Shown: in pieces, positions 20,997 through 30,519 of the stretch
Position numbering within the stretch: position 1 is the stretch's first letter
How the letters are laid out: each line of letters opens with the position of its first letter
Source of the DNA: Pseudomonadales bacterium
Lineage (GTDB): Bacteria > Pseudomonadota > Gammaproteobacteria > Pseudomonadales > Azotimanducaceae
Direction of reading: 5' to 3'
Assembly: GCA_041395945.1 (NCBI GenBank)
Contig: JAWKZN010000002.1
Location: 310,001 to 374,000, forward strand
Length of the DNA: 64,000 nt
The notes under the pieces: generated by a model
Seen by the model: the letters and a program-made list of their open reading frames with translations, nothing else
Told to the model about the DNA's origin: nothing
The model's database searches: none
Program-made: the position numbers and the translations under genes

Positions 20997-23561
20997 ATGA
21001 CACCCAGGTCCCGACGCGTCACGTTCCGTATTATGTGGCTGGCCCTGGCCGGTGTATGTGCCACAGTGCTCAGTCTCGCGGGCATGTATCTCTATCTGGA
21101 CCCCCAGATCCCCAGAGCCGAGACCTACAGGCACGTAAAACTGGAGACTCCACTTCGAGTGTATACGGCCGACGCCCGGCTTATTGCAGAATTTGGTGAA
21201 CGACGTCTCATACCTGTAACCCTGGCTGAGGTGCCCGGGCACTTCATCAGCGCCCTGCTGGACACCGAAGACAAGCGTTTCTACGAGCACAACGGGGTCG
21301 ATTTCGTCACCCTGACCACCGCAGCGCTGGATCTCGTGATGAATATGGGTGAGATTTCCCGCGGTGGCTCGACCATTACCATGCAGCTGCCGAGGAATCT
21401 GGGGACTTTTTCCCGGGATCAGGTCTTCATACGCAAATTCAAAGAGATTCTGCTGGCTCTGAAGATGGAGCGGGAGCTCTCGAAAGACGAGATCCTCGAG
21501 CTCTACATCAACGCCGTGCCCTTCGGTAAGCGGGCCTACGGTGCCCAGGCCGCCGCCTATACCTACTACGGCAAACCCCTCGCGGAGCTCACCCTCGCTC
21601 AGCTTGCCATGCTGGCGGGCATACCCCAGGCACCCACCGCGGGCAATCCGATCAACGGACCCGAGCGGTCCATCAACCGCCGCAACCTGGTATTGCGGCG
21701 AATGCTGGAGCAACGCTCGATCACCCCGGCAGAGTTTGATGTGGCCGTCGCAGCCCCCATTACCGCCCGCCTGTACGCCCGGGAACTCGATGTGCCCGCG
21801 CCCTATGCGGCCGAATGGGTCAGGCAGCAGCTCATCCGTCGATTGCCGGACCTCTATTCCGGTGGCTACGAGGTCTACACCAGCCTGCAGAGCGAGCTCC
21901 AGGCGGCTGCAGACAGCGCACTGCGCAAGGGGCTGCTGAGCTACGATCGCCGCCACGGCTATCGCGGCCCGGAAGCGCAGCTGATGATTCGCGAAGACGA
22001 GCCACTGGATGACACCCGCATTCAGCAGACCCTGGCCGAAATGCCGCTGTACGGTAATCTCGAAGCTGCTGTCGTCAAACAGGTTGATGAAAACGCCGCA
22101 ACCGTCCAGCTCGCCGGCCGTCGGGAGGTCGTGCTCGACCTGGACGCTGTGCGCTGGGCGCGCTCATTTATCGATGTGGATACCAGAGGACCCGTCATCA
22201 CCCGGGTTACCGACGTGCTGGGCCCGGGTGATCTGATCCGGGTCGAGTACCTGGGGAAGGTGGCCCGGGAGATCGACGACAGCCAGGCTGCGGAAGCCGC
22301 GGCGGCAACCGGAGGCGGTGCCCTGGCTTCCGCTCCCGTAACCGAGGTTCTGGTGGACGCCTGGCGCCTCGCCCAGCTTCCGGAAATTCAGGGCGCCCTG
22401 GTCTCCCTCAATCCGGATACGGGCGCGGTGCTTGCGCTCTCCGGTGGATTCGATTTCGGCATGAACCAGTACAACCATGCCATCCAGGCCGCCCGTCAGC
22501 CCGGCTCGGGTTTCAAACCCTTCGTCTACTCGGCGGCTCTGAATTCCGGTGTCACGCCGGCCAGCATATTCATGGATGCCCCGCTGGTCTTCGACGATAA
22601 GAACCTGGAATCCGAGTACCGACCTGACAACGACAACAATCAGTACAACGGGCCGACCCGCCTGCGCGTCGCCCTGTACCGGTCCATCAACCTGGTGTCG
22701 ATGCGGGTGCTGCTCGATGTCGGCGCCGGCAACGTGCTTTCCCACGCCCAGCGTTTCGGCTTCGATACCTCAACTTTCCCCCGCAATACCCAGCTGGCTG
22801 TCGGTGGCGGCACCATGGCCGTGACCCCCCTGCAGATGGCCAGCGCCTATGCCATCATCGCCAATGGCGGCTGGAAGGTAGAGCCCAATCTCGTCACGCG
22901 GGTGGTCGACATCACCGGCACGGAAGTCTTCAAACCCATGTATTCGGTCGTGTGCAGAGAGTGCAGCGAAGACGCTCCGGCATCTCCAGCGAGCGAAGAA
23001 CCTTCGAGTCTGGAAGATCTGCTGGCACAGACGGCCGAAGGCGGAACACCCGCCGCCGTGGTACCGCCTGCGCCCAGAACCATCGACGCCCGCAATGCCT
23101 GGATCATGAACAACATGCTGCAGGATGTGATCAAGCGCGGCACCGGACGCCGGGCCGCAGTCGAATTGCAGCGCTCGGACATCGCCGGCAAAACCGGAAC
23201 CACCAACGACGCAGCCGACACCTGGTTCAACGGCTACAACCCGGACGTCGTCACCACGGTTTGGGTCGGCTTCCCGAATCACCAGGCTCTGGGCTCCAGA
23301 GAATACGGATCCAACACCCCGCTGCCGATCTGGATCGACTATATGAAAGTGGCCCTGGCGGATCGACCCCAGATCTCCCGGCCGCAACCTCCGGGTATCG
23401 TCACCCGCAAGATCAATCCGCGCACGGGCGAACTGGCGAGCGCCCAGGATTCAGATGCGATATTCGAATACTTCCTGCAGGAGCATGTGCCGACCACGTC
23501 GATCGCCGAGCGGCGGATTGAGCGGAAGGATGATGAAATCAAGGCGGTCGATATTTTCTGA
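20997..23561 (+). CDS. mrcA: Penicillin-binding protein 1A, bifunctional
   Basis: A class A PBP of 854 residues that polymerises glycan strands and cross-links peptides in the periplasm. The N-terminus has one membrane helix (IMWLALAGVCATVLSLAGMY). The glycosyltransferase domain shows EDKRFYEHNGVD with the catalytic glutamate and RGGSTITMQLPRNL. An OB-like insertion follows. The transpeptidase has PGSGFKPFVYS (SxxK), RSINLVS (SxN) and AGKTGTTNDAADTWF (KTG). An acidic, Pro/Ala-rich insertion lies at about residues 655-690 between the SxN and KTG motifs, as in other gammaproteobacterial PBP1A. It is divergent from pilM and converges on the M48 protease with only 6 bp between stops. Confidence 0.96.
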   Translation: MTPRSRRVTFRIMWLALAGVCATVLSLAGMYLYLDPQIPRAETYRHVKLETPLRVYTADARLIAEFGERRLIPVTLAEVPGHFISALLDTEDKRFYEHNGVDFVTLTTAALDLVMNMGEISRGGSTITMQLPRNLGTFSRDQVFIRKFKEILLALKMERELSKDEILELYINAVPFGKRAYGAQAAAYTYYGKPLAELTLAQLAMLAGIPQAPTAGNPINGPERSINRRNLVLRRMLEQRSITPAEFDVAVAAPITARLYARELDVPAPYAAEWVRQQLIRRLPDLYSGGYEVYTSLQSELQAAADSALRKGLLSYDRRHGYRGPEAQLMIREDEPLDDTRIQQTLAEMPLYGNLEAAVVKQVDENAATVQLAGRREVVLDLDAVRWARSFIDVDTRGPVITRVTDVLGPGDLIRVEYLGKVAREIDDSQAAEAAAATGGGALASAPVTEVLVDAWRLAQLPEIQGALVSLNPDTGAVLALSGGFDFGMNQYNHAIQAARQPGSGFKPFVYSAALNSGVTPASIFMDAPLVFDDKNLESEYRPDNDNNQYNGPTRLRVALYRSINLVSMRVLLDVGAGNVLSHAQRFGFDTSTFPRNTQLAVGGGTMAVTPLQMASAYAIIANGGWKVEPNLVTRVVDITGTEVFKPMYSVVCRECSEDAPASPASEEPSSLEDLLAQTAEGGTPAAVVPPAPRTIDARNAWIMNNMLQDVIKRGTGRRAAVELQRSDIAGKTGTTNDAADTWFNGYNPDVVTTVWVGFPNHQALGSREYGSNTPLPIWIDYMKVALADRPQISRPQPPGIVTRKINPRTGELASAQDSDAIFEYFLQEHVPTTSIAERRIERKDDEIKAVDIF

Positions 23562-23567
23562 TCCTGT

Positions 23568-24962
23568 CTACTGCACGATCTTCACAAAATCCCCCGCCCG
23601 GGGTTCCCCGATCGGGTGCATGCCATTGATCACCCGCAGGGTCTCTGCCGGATAGGTCTTGATCGAGGATTTCTTCGCAAGACTTGCAAAAGTGTCCGAA
23701 GGACTGGCGACTACGACCTTGATCCGTTGACTGTTGGCAACCTTGAGATCCTCCGCCGTCATCGCACGGAAGGAACTCAGGGTAGCCAGCCAGTCCTTGC
23801 CGAACTGTTCCAGGTCGCTCATGGGTCCTGCCTCACCCCGGAACAGATAGACATTCGATTCCTTGAACACCACGGCAATCGTCCGTGCTTTCGCCGAGCC
23901 GTCGGTGACCTCGATGCTGGCGAGAAAGGCCTTGTAGCCGTTGATGTCCAGCTCCTGGCCATCCACCACATCCTGCTTGAGGGTTTCAGCGACATATTCC
24001 GCTGGTGTCTGGGGTGTCGCGGGACCCGGCATCAGCCGCACGCTGATATTTGCATCGCTCGTGCCGGGCGCCTTGCCGAGCACTTCTGTTGCAGTATTGG
24101 CCACATCCCAGTTTTCCGGGAAGCCGATCACCACCCGCAGTGACCCGTGGTAGTAGGAAGTGCCTTTGATCAGTCCTGTTGCCGCCTCATTGCCATAGAC
24201 CAGACCATCGATCATTTCCCAGAAATCTCTTTCCGGCTCCCGCAGTTCCTGCGGAAACAGGTGCAGTGATTTTTCCACCGCCTCGTGGAGGCGTTTGTCA
24301 TTCTTGGGGTGGCTGGCAAACAGACCGTGATACACGGTGGGCTGCTTGAGCACGTTCTTGGCAAACAGCGAATGGTCCTTGAGCACATGGATCACGTCGA
24401 TCATCGCGAGCGGGTTGTATCCGGCCCTGGCCAGAAACTCCCCGCCATACTCATCCGACTCGAGTTCGAAGTCCCGGCGGTAGCCCGAGGTGATGGTGGC
24501 CGTCGCGGTGTTGGAGAGATCCGCGATGGCTGTGGTGCCGGTAAAGATCGAGCCGATGATGCCCGCGACCGTACCGAATGCACCCATGAGGTTCGAGCGC
24601 TTCGCGTGCTCTCCCACCACATGGCCGATCTCGTGTCCGATGACACCGGCAAGCTCGTCCTCCGAGCGCATGTAGGCGATCAATCCCCGATGGATGAAGA
24701 TGTAGCCATCCGGCAGCGCGAACGCATTCACCGAGGTGTCGTCGATCACGTAGAAGTGGTATTCCTTGCCCGCATCTGCACTGACCGCGACCAGTCTCTG
24801 GCCGATTTCGTCCACATACGCCTGCCACTCGGGATCGTCGTAGAGACCGCCGCTTTCGAGCAGCGACTGATAGGTCTTGGATCCGGGACCCGCCCAGCAC
24901 AGAGCGCCTGCAAGCAGCAGCAGCGGGAAAAGCCTGGCAATGCGTTGGGCGGTCGTGGTCAA
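23568..24962 (-). CDS. M48 family zinc metalloprotease with LysM-like tail
   Basis: A 464-residue exported protease. The signal-like helix is FPLLLLAGALCWAGP. The M48 domain has the zinc motif HEIGH (His110-Glu111-x-x-His114) in AGVIGHEIGHVVGEHA, with a downstream ELESDEYGGEFLARAGYNP that supplies the third zinc ligand. A central domain of unknown role (about 230-400) follows. The last 60 residues (RIKVVVASPSDTFASLAKKS and NGMHPIGEPRAGDFVKIV) resemble a LysM-type wall-binding module. It may be a BepA/LoiP-like envelope quality-control protease; substrates are unknown. It converges on mrcA. Confidence 0.9.
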   Translation of the reverse strand: MTTTAQRIARLFPLLLLAGALCWAGPGSKTYQSLLESGGLYDDPEWQAYVDEIGQRLVAVSADAGKEYHFYVIDDTSVNAFALPDGYIFIHRGLIAYMRSEDELAGVIGHEIGHVVGEHAKRSNLMGAFGTVAGIIGSIFTGTTAIADLSNTATATITSGYRRDFELESDEYGGEFLARAGYNPLAMIDVIHVLKDHSLFAKNVLKQPTVYHGLFASHPKNDKRLHEAVEKSLHLFPQELREPERDFWEMIDGLVYGNEAATGLIKGTSYYHGSLRVVIGFPENWDVANTATEVLGKAPGTSDANISVRLMPGPATPQTPAEYVAETLKQDVVDGQELDINGYKAFLASIEVTDGSAKARTIAVVFKESNVYLFRGEAGPMSDLEQFGKDWLATLSSFRAMTAEDLKVANSQRIKVVVASPSDTFASLAKKSSIKTYPAETLRVINGMHPIGEPRAGDFVKIVQ

Positions 24963-25136
24963 GCAATCACCTGAACTGCGGCACCCTGTCCGACAGGTAC
25001 CAGCACGTCATACTCAGTATCGGCCCGACATTAGACCGCAAATACTGAGCCGGTTCAGCTCGAGCTGTTCCGGGAAGGTGATTCGAAAAAAGTGGGGAAG
25101 CTGAGGGTCCTCAGTTCCCGGGAAAGACGGCTGACC

Positions 25137-25352
25137 TTACTTGCTCAGGCCGCGCGTACCGAAACGCTTACGGAAGCGCTCAACCCGTCCGCCTGTATCC
25201 ATCATCTTCTGCTTGCCGGTATAAAACGGGTGGCAGGCGGAGCATACGTCCAGATGGATGTCGCTGCTGAGCGTCGAGCGGGTTTCGATCACATTACCGC
25301 AGCTGCAGGTAGCTTTGATGTCCTGATACTCGGGGTGGATGTCCGGCTTCAT
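25137..25352 (-). CDS. rpmE: 50S ribosomal protein L31
   Basis: A 71-residue ribosomal protein of the large subunit, bridging toward the small subunit. It is the zinc-binding (C+) form: Cys16, Cys18, Cys37 and Cys40 are present in CSCGN and VCSACHPFYTGKQ. The start is supported by GGAAAGACC immediately upstream. It is divergent from priA, as in Pseudomonas. A sigma-70-like promoter with 17-bp spacing and a small leader hairpin (about 25384-25400) precede it. Confidence 0.97.
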   Translation of the reverse strand: MKPDIHPEYQDIKATCSCGNVIETRSTLSSDIHLDVCSACHPFYTGKQKMMDTGGRVERFRKRFGTRGLSK

Positions 25353-25438
25353 GGTCTTTCCAGTCTTCCCCCGGTGGCCGCGCAGCCCCGTATTCGGGCT
25401 CGTTCCAGGGCACTCGAGGGTATTAAAAAAGGCCGCGC

Positions 25439-25467
25439 AGTGTAGTCAGATGCCGCCGGGAAGGCAA
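25439..25467 (-). promoter_or_regulatory. Likely sigma-70 promoter for rpmE
   Basis: On the reverse strand TTGCCT (25462-25467) and TACACT (25439-25444) are exactly 17 bp apart. They lie about 90 bp before the rpmE start, inside the rpmE-priA divergent gap. The match is good for a highly expressed ribosomal protein gene, but not tested. Confidence 0.55.
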
Positions 25468-25491
25468 TCCCTGGGGTAGTATCCTCGGCCC

Positions 25492-27690
25492 ATGACGCCC
25501 AGCTCCAGCAACCCGGCACCAGCCAGTCCACCCCCCCGGGTCGCCCGGGTGGCGGTCGCCGTGCCCCTGCATCGGCTGTTCGACTATTCGGTACCGGCGG
25601 AACTGCCGATGCCTGCCATCGGTGCCCGGGTCGCGGTGAAGTTTTCCGGACGGCGCACCGTCGCAGTCTGCGTCGCGCAGAATCCGGCCGACGCCCACGA
25701 CCGTCTGAGCCCTCTCATCGAGGTACTCGATGACGACAATCTGCTTGGCGAAGATCTCTGGCGGCTTGCCCAATGGATGGCCGACTACTACCAGCACCCC
25801 CTTGGGGAAGTCATCGCCACCCTGCTGCCCAGTGCCGCCCGGGTGCCGAAACGTCTGAAGATCGTCCGACCCGAATGCTGGGAGATCTGTGGCCCGGCGG
25901 GTGACTTAACGCGTGCCCCCCGCCAGGCCCGGCTCTACGAATGTCTGCTGGCGGCCGGTGGACGGTTGCAGACCGAACTCCTCTACGAGGCCGGCTTTCA
26001 GCGCTCTCACATCGTCGCACTGGCTGCCAGGGGCCTGATCCGCAAGGCACAGGGTGTTGCGACCGGCTCCCTTCGCGCCTCGCTTCCCGTGGCAGGCCGC
26101 GCAGATCAGCTGGAGCTCAACCCCGAACAGGCGCTGGCACTGGCAAAGCTGGGTGCTGCCAGTGGCTTTAAGCCCGCGCTTCTCGATGGCGTGACCGGCA
26201 GTGGCAAGACAGAAGTCTATCTGCGCCTCATGGAAGAGGTGCTCAAACTCGGACGTCAGGTGCTCGTGCTGGTCCCCGAGATAGCACTCACCCCCCAGAC
26301 CCTGTCCCGTTTCGAAGACCGCTTCGGCAAAGCCGCCGTGCTCCACTCGAATCTGACGGACCGCGCGCGCCTGCAGGTGTGGCTCAGGGCCCGGGCAGGA
26401 GAGGTCGGCATACTCATCGGTACCCGATCCGCGGTGCTCTCGCCCTTCGCTGACCTCGGCCTGATTGTGGTCGACGAAGAACACGATGCCTCCTTCAAGC
26501 AGTCTGAAGGCCTGCGCTACTCGGCACGGGATGTCGCGGTCAAGCGCGCCCAGAATCTGGACATACCGCTGATACTCGGCAGCGCTACACCTTCCTTTGA
26601 AAGCCTCCACAACGCCCGCAGCGGCCGCTACCAGCACCTGCGCCTTACTGAGCGTGCCGGTCGGGCCAACATGCCCACATACCGGCTGCTCGATATCCGC
26701 GGACACAGCCTGCAGGACGGTTTTTCCGATACGCTGGTGCGCAACATCGAACGGCACCTCGAAGCAGGCGGACAGGTGCTGGTCTTCCTCAATCGGCGCG
26801 GCTTTGCGCCCGCCCTCTTATGCGGTCACTGCGGTTGGCAGGCGGAGTGCGCGGCCTGCGAACGACGCATGACCATGCATCGCAAGCCACCCTGCCTGAT
26901 CTGCCATCATTGTGGCCGCAGAGCAGATCTTCCCGATGAATGCCCCGACTGCCGTCATCAGACGCTCATCGCCGTCGGCCTGGGTACCCAGCGCAGCGAA
27001 GCCTTTCTCAGCGAACGGTTTCCGGAGGTTCCCGTGTACCGGATCGATCGGGACACCGTTCGCAGCCAGCGCCGTATGGAGGAGCGGCTTGCCGCCATCC
27101 ACAGCGGCGAGCGGGCGATTCTGGTAGGTACCCAGATGCTCGCCAAGGGGCACCACTTTCCCGACGTATCCCTGGTCGCCGTCATCAATGCAGACGGCGG
27201 CTTCATGAGCCCCGACTTCCGCGCGCCGGAACGAACCGCACAGCTCATCGTGCAGGTGGCCGGCCGGGCGGGTCGCGCCGAGCGCCCGGGCGAGGTACTG
27301 ATTCAGACCTATCAGCCGGACAGCCCGCAGCTCAGAGCTCTGATCGAAGAAGGCTACGGCGCATTTGCGCAACGGGAGCTGGCCGGGCGGGAAGCAGCAG
27401 ACCTGCCCCCTTATCAGCCGATTGCGCTGGTGCGGGCGGAGAGCGGGGACGCCGATCTCGCCCGCAGCTGGCTGGAATCCATCCGCTCGCAGCTGGGGAA
27501 AGATCTCGAATGCTTCGGGCCGGCGCCCGCACTGATTCCCAGAGTGGCAGATCGATGGCGCTTCCAGCTCATGGTCGGCGCTACCACCCGGGCTGTGCTG
27601 CATCGCGGACTGCACCCGCTCCTGGCGGTGGGTAACGGACCCCGTAATCTGCGCTGGTCTCTGGACATCGATCCGTACGACACTTTCTGA
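25492..27690 (+). CDS. priA: Primosomal replication protein N' (PriA helicase)
   Basis: A superfamily 2 DNA helicase of 732 residues that restarts stalled replication forks. The N-terminal 3'BD domain (VARVAVAVPLHRLFDYSVPA) is followed by a winged helix and the helicase core: Walker A DGVTGSGKTEVYL, DEEH box VVDEEHDASFKQ, and motif III LGSATPSFES. A zinc-binding cysteine cluster (CGHCGWQAECAACERR, CHHCGR, CPDC) lies in the helicase. Late motifs QMLAKGHHFPDV and QVAGRAGRAERPG follow. The full length matches the family. It is divergent from rpmE. Confidence 0.97.
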   Translation: MTPSSSNPAPASPPPRVARVAVAVPLHRLFDYSVPAELPMPAIGARVAVKFSGRRTVAVCVAQNPADAHDRLSPLIEVLDDDNLLGEDLWRLAQWMADYYQHPLGEVIATLLPSAARVPKRLKIVRPECWEICGPAGDLTRAPRQARLYECLLAAGGRLQTELLYEAGFQRSHIVALAARGLIRKAQGVATGSLRASLPVAGRADQLELNPEQALALAKLGAASGFKPALLDGVTGSGKTEVYLRLMEEVLKLGRQVLVLVPEIALTPQTLSRFEDRFGKAAVLHSNLTDRARLQVWLRARAGEVGILIGTRSAVLSPFADLGLIVVDEEHDASFKQSEGLRYSARDVAVKRAQNLDIPLILGSATPSFESLHNARSGRYQHLRLTERAGRANMPTYRLLDIRGHSLQDGFSDTLVRNIERHLEAGGQVLVFLNRRGFAPALLCGHCGWQAECAACERRMTMHRKPPCLICHHCGRRADLPDECPDCRHQTLIAVGLGTQRSEAFLSERFPEVPVYRIDRDTVRSQRRMEERLAAIHSGERAILVGTQMLAKGHHFPDVSLVAVINADGGFMSPDFRAPERTAQLIVQVAGRAGRAERPGEVLIQTYQPDSPQLRALIEEGYGAFAQRELAGREAADLPPYQPIALVRAESGDADLARSWLESIRSQLGKDLECFGPAPALIPRVADRWRFQLMVGATTRAVLHRGLHPLLAVGNGPRNLRWSLDIDPYDTF

Positions 27691-27811
27691 GCCCGCCGCA
27701 GTGATTTCTCCCTGCGCCTGTGCCGACGCGCAGTAACCGGGAGTCATCCCGAGCATCATTAAACAACTGCAGGCTTTTTAAGCGGGTGAGCCTTGCCTAT
27801 GATGCGTTGCC

Positions 27812-28378
27812 ATGACCAGAGACTACGCAAACCGCACCGCCCCCAAGAGCAGGCCTCGCAGGAAGCCGGCCGCTCGCGTTGACCGCCGCGGTCCGTCGAG
27901 AGTCTCCCGGGGTGTATTCAGCGCACCGAGTTTCTCTGCCGGTGTGGTATTCGGGGCCGGACTGGTGCTGCTGGCCGCCTATGCACCCGCCATCTTCGAG
28001 GAGACCCGCACGGCCGTTCGCGGTGAGGAAAAACCAGTCAAGCCGGAAATCACCTTCGACTTTCCGGACGTACTGCGGGACAGCAAGGTCCTCACCAACC
28101 CCGAGGCCTACAAGTCCGGCACCCCGGAGCAGCACGATTCCGGGCCCCAGCTCTACCTGCTCCAGGCTGCATCCCTGCGAGCCGACACTGACGCCGAAGC
28201 CCTCCGGGCCCGGCTGACCCTGCAGGGACTGCCTGCCAGTTCCGACAAAGTGGTCCTCTCCAGCGGCACCTGGTACCGGGTGACGGTGGGGCCTTTCACC
28301 AGTCAGGTGGAGGCGAACCGGGCGATGACGCGGCTGCGGGAGATGAACCTTTCGGCGCTGATGCTCAAGCACGGTTGA
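27812..28378 (+). CDS. FtsN-like SPOR domain protein
   Basis: A 188-residue protein with a basic cytoplasmic tail (many Arg/Lys, residues 1-40). One membrane helix follows (FSAGVVFGAGLVLLAAYAPA, about 42-63), then a short periplasmic linker and a C-terminal SPOR domain (LYLLQAASLRADTDAEALRA, TWYRVTVGPFTSQVEANRAM). It corresponds in position to the SPOR gene between argS and hslV in Pseudomonas and to ftsN in E. coli, so a role at the division septum is likely. It is shorter than E. coli FtsN. Confidence 0.85.
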   Translation: MTRDYANRTAPKSRPRRKPAARVDRRGPSRVSRGVFSAPSFSAGVVFGAGLVLLAAYAPAIFEETRTAVRGEEKPVKPEITFDFPDVLRDSKVLTNPEAYKSGTPEQHDSGPQLYLLQAASLRADTDAEALRARLTLQGLPASSDKVVLSSGTWYRVTVGPFTSQVEANRAMTRLREMNLSALMLKHG

Positions 28379-28541
28379 TCGCTTCTCCACTCGCGATTTG
28401 CCACTCCCAGGTCCGCAGAGCGCTGGCACCGCGGAGCGGCTGCGCGCGGCACAGCACCGTCTGCCACACGACACCCCTGGAAGCGCATGATCAGAAAATC
28501 TATCGCGCACCAGTATCCGATCGATTGCGGCGGAGGTCGCA

Positions 28542-28570
28542 TTGAAAACCCCTCCCCCCGCCCCCACTAT
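28542..28570 (+). promoter_or_regulatory. Likely sigma-32 heat-shock promoter for hslVU
   Basis: TTGAAA (28542-28547) and CCCCACTAT (28562-28570) are separated by 14 bp, matching the sigma-32 pattern CTTGAAA-N11-16-CCCCATNT closely. It lies 30-60 bp before the hslV start, and hslVU is a heat-shock operon in many bacteria. The 160 bp between the FtsN-like stop and this site contain nothing else recognised. Confidence 0.65.
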
Positions 28571-28601
28571 TCCCGATTCGACCTAAAAGGATCTCCATAC
28601 C

Positions 28602-29147
28602 GTGATTGAATCACCGCACGGCACCACCATCGTCTGTGTGCGTACCGATACCCAGGTGGCCATGGGCAGTGATGGCCAGGTGTCCCTGGGTCAGACCATC
28701 ATGAAGGGCAACGCGCGCAAGGTACGCCGCCTCTACGACGACAAAGTGCTGGCAGGGTTCGCTGGGGGTACGGCCGACGCCTTCACCCTGTTCGAGCGCT
28801 TCGAAGCCTCGCTGCAGAAGTTCCATGGCAATCTCACCCGGGCTGCGGTGGAGCTGGCCAAGGACTGGCGCTCGGACCGCGCGCTGCGGCGGCTGGAAGC
28901 CATGCTCCTGGTCGCAGACACTACCGCATCGCTCCTGATCAGTGGTACCGGAGACGTCATCGAGCCGGAAAGCGGTGTGATCGCCATCGGTTCCGGTGGT
29001 CCATTCGCACAGGCTGCCGCCCGTGCGCTTGCAGAAAATACCGAGTTGGATGCGAGAACCACAGTGGAAAAAGCACTCACCATCGCTGCGGATATCTGCG
29101 TTTATACCAATCATCACCGAACCATCGAGGTACTCGACCTCCAATGA
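28602..29147 (+). CDS. hslV: ATP-dependent protease subunit HslV
   Basis: The proteasome-like peptidase that forms a double hexamer capped by HslU. The 181-residue product has a short propeptide MIESPHG before Thr8 of TTIVCVRTD, which becomes the N-terminal nucleophile after processing. E. coli HslV has only Met there, but HG-TT propeptides are known in other Proteobacteria. MGSDGQVSLGQTIMKGNARK and AGGTADAFTLFERFE are typical. The start is GTG 28602, with AAAAGG upstream. It overlaps hslU by 4 bp. Confidence 0.96.
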   Translation: MIESPHGTTIVCVRTDTQVAMGSDGQVSLGQTIMKGNARKVRRLYDDKVLAGFAGGTADAFTLFERFEASLQKFHGNLTRAAVELAKDWRSDRALRRLEAMLLVADTTASLLISGTGDVIEPESGVIAIGSGGPFAQAAARALAENTELDARTTVEKALTIAADICVYTNHHRTIEVLDLQ

Positions 29148-30481
29148 CCCAGATGACCCCCAGAGAAATCGTTCACGAGCTCGACCGTCACATCATCGGC
29201 CAGGACGACGCCAAGCGTGCAGTCGCCATTGCCCTGCGTAACCGCTGGCGCCGCATGCAGCTCACAGAAGAGATGCGCGATGAGATCACGCCCAAGAACA
29301 TTCTCATGATCGGACCCACCGGCGTCGGCAAGACCGAAATCGCCAGACGCCTCGCGAAACTGGCAAATGCGCCATTTCTGAAAGTGGAGGCCACCAAGTT
29401 CACCGAAGTCGGCTATGTCGGGCGGGATGTGGAATCCATCATCCGGGATCTCGCGGACGCAGCGGTGAAAATGCTGCGGGAAAGCCAGATAGCCCAGGTG
29501 CAGCATCGGGCAGATGACCTGGCCGAAGAGCGCATTCTCGACGCCCTCCTGCGCCCACCGAAGAAGTCGGGTACTCAGGCCGAAACAGAACCCGCCGACA
29601 GCACCACCCGACAGCTCTTTCGCAAGAAGCTGCGCGAAGGAGAGCTCGATGATAAGGAAGTGGACATCGAACTCGAGGCCGCCACAGTAGGGGTGGAAAT
29701 CATGGCGCCACCCGGCATGGAAGAGATGACCAGCCAGCTGCAGAGCATGTTCAGCAACTTAGGCGGTGGTCGAAAGCGCAGCGCGCGTCTGAAGATCCGG
29801 GAAGCGCTGAAGAAGCTGCGCGAACAGGAAGCTGTAAAACTCGTCAACGAAGAAGAGATCAAGAGTCGCGCTGTCGAGGCAGTGGAACAGACCGGCATCG
29901 TCTTCATCGATGAACTCGACAAGGTGGCCAAACGCAGCGAAAGCGTCGGCGCAGATGTTTCCAGGGAAGGGGTGCAGCGCGATCTGCTGCCGCTGATCGA
30001 AGGCTGCACCGTGTCCACCAAATACGGCATGGTGCGCACGGATCACATCCTCTTCATCGCTTCGGGTGCGTTTCATCTCGCGAAGCCGTCCGATCTCATT
30101 CCGGAACTGCAGGGTCGGCTGCCGATCCGGGTAGAACTCGGCGCCCTGACCACTGAAGACTTCCGCCGCATTCTGGTGGAACCCAACGCCTCGCTGACCG
30201 AGCAGTACCAGGCACTGCTGGCCACCGAAGGTCTGTCGCTCACTTTTACCGATGATGGCATCGCACGCGTCGCCGAGCTGGCCTGGCAGGTAAATGCCGG
30301 TACGGAGAACATCGGTGCCAGAAGGCTTCACACCGTGATGGAACGCCTTCTGGAATCCGTCTCTTTCAACGCATCCGAAACCACGGGAGAGGCTGTGCAC
30401 GTATGTGTAGACGCCGCTTTCGTGGACGAACATCTGGGTGCGCTGGTGAAAGATCAGGATCTGTCCCGGTTCATTCTGTAG
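29144..30481 (+). CDS. hslU: ATP-dependent protease ATPase subunit HslU
   Basis: A Clp/Hsp100-type AAA+ unfoldase of 445 residues that feeds substrates to HslV. Walker A GPTGVGKT is at residues 57-64, and the pore motif GYVGRD follows. The I-domain spans roughly 110-240, Walker B is GIVFIDELDKVAKR, and the sensor-2 region is GARRLHTVMERLLE. The C-terminal tail LSRFIL is the segment that inserts into HslV to activate it. ATGA overlap with hslV shows co-translation. Confidence 0.97.
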   Translation: MTQMTPREIVHELDRHIIGQDDAKRAVAIALRNRWRRMQLTEEMRDEITPKNILMIGPTGVGKTEIARRLAKLANAPFLKVEATKFTEVGYVGRDVESIIRDLADAAVKMLRESQIAQVQHRADDLAEERILDALLRPPKKSGTQAETEPADSTTRQLFRKKLREGELDDKEVDIELEAATVGVEIMAPPGMEEMTSQLQSMFSNLGGGRKRSARLKIREALKKLREQEAVKLVNEEEIKSRAVEAVEQTGIVFIDELDKVAKRSESVGADVSREGVQRDLLPLIEGCTVSTKYGMVRTDHILFIASGAFHLAKPSDLIPELQGRLPIRVELGALTTEDFRRILVEPNASLTEQYQALLATEGLSLTFTDDGIARVAELAWQVNAGTENIGARRLHTVMERLLESVSFNASETTGEAVHVCVDAAFVDEHLGALVKDQDLSRFIL

Positions 30482-30519
30482 TTTTTCCGGAGATTTTCGT
30501 AAACAGGTCCGGCGTCACC

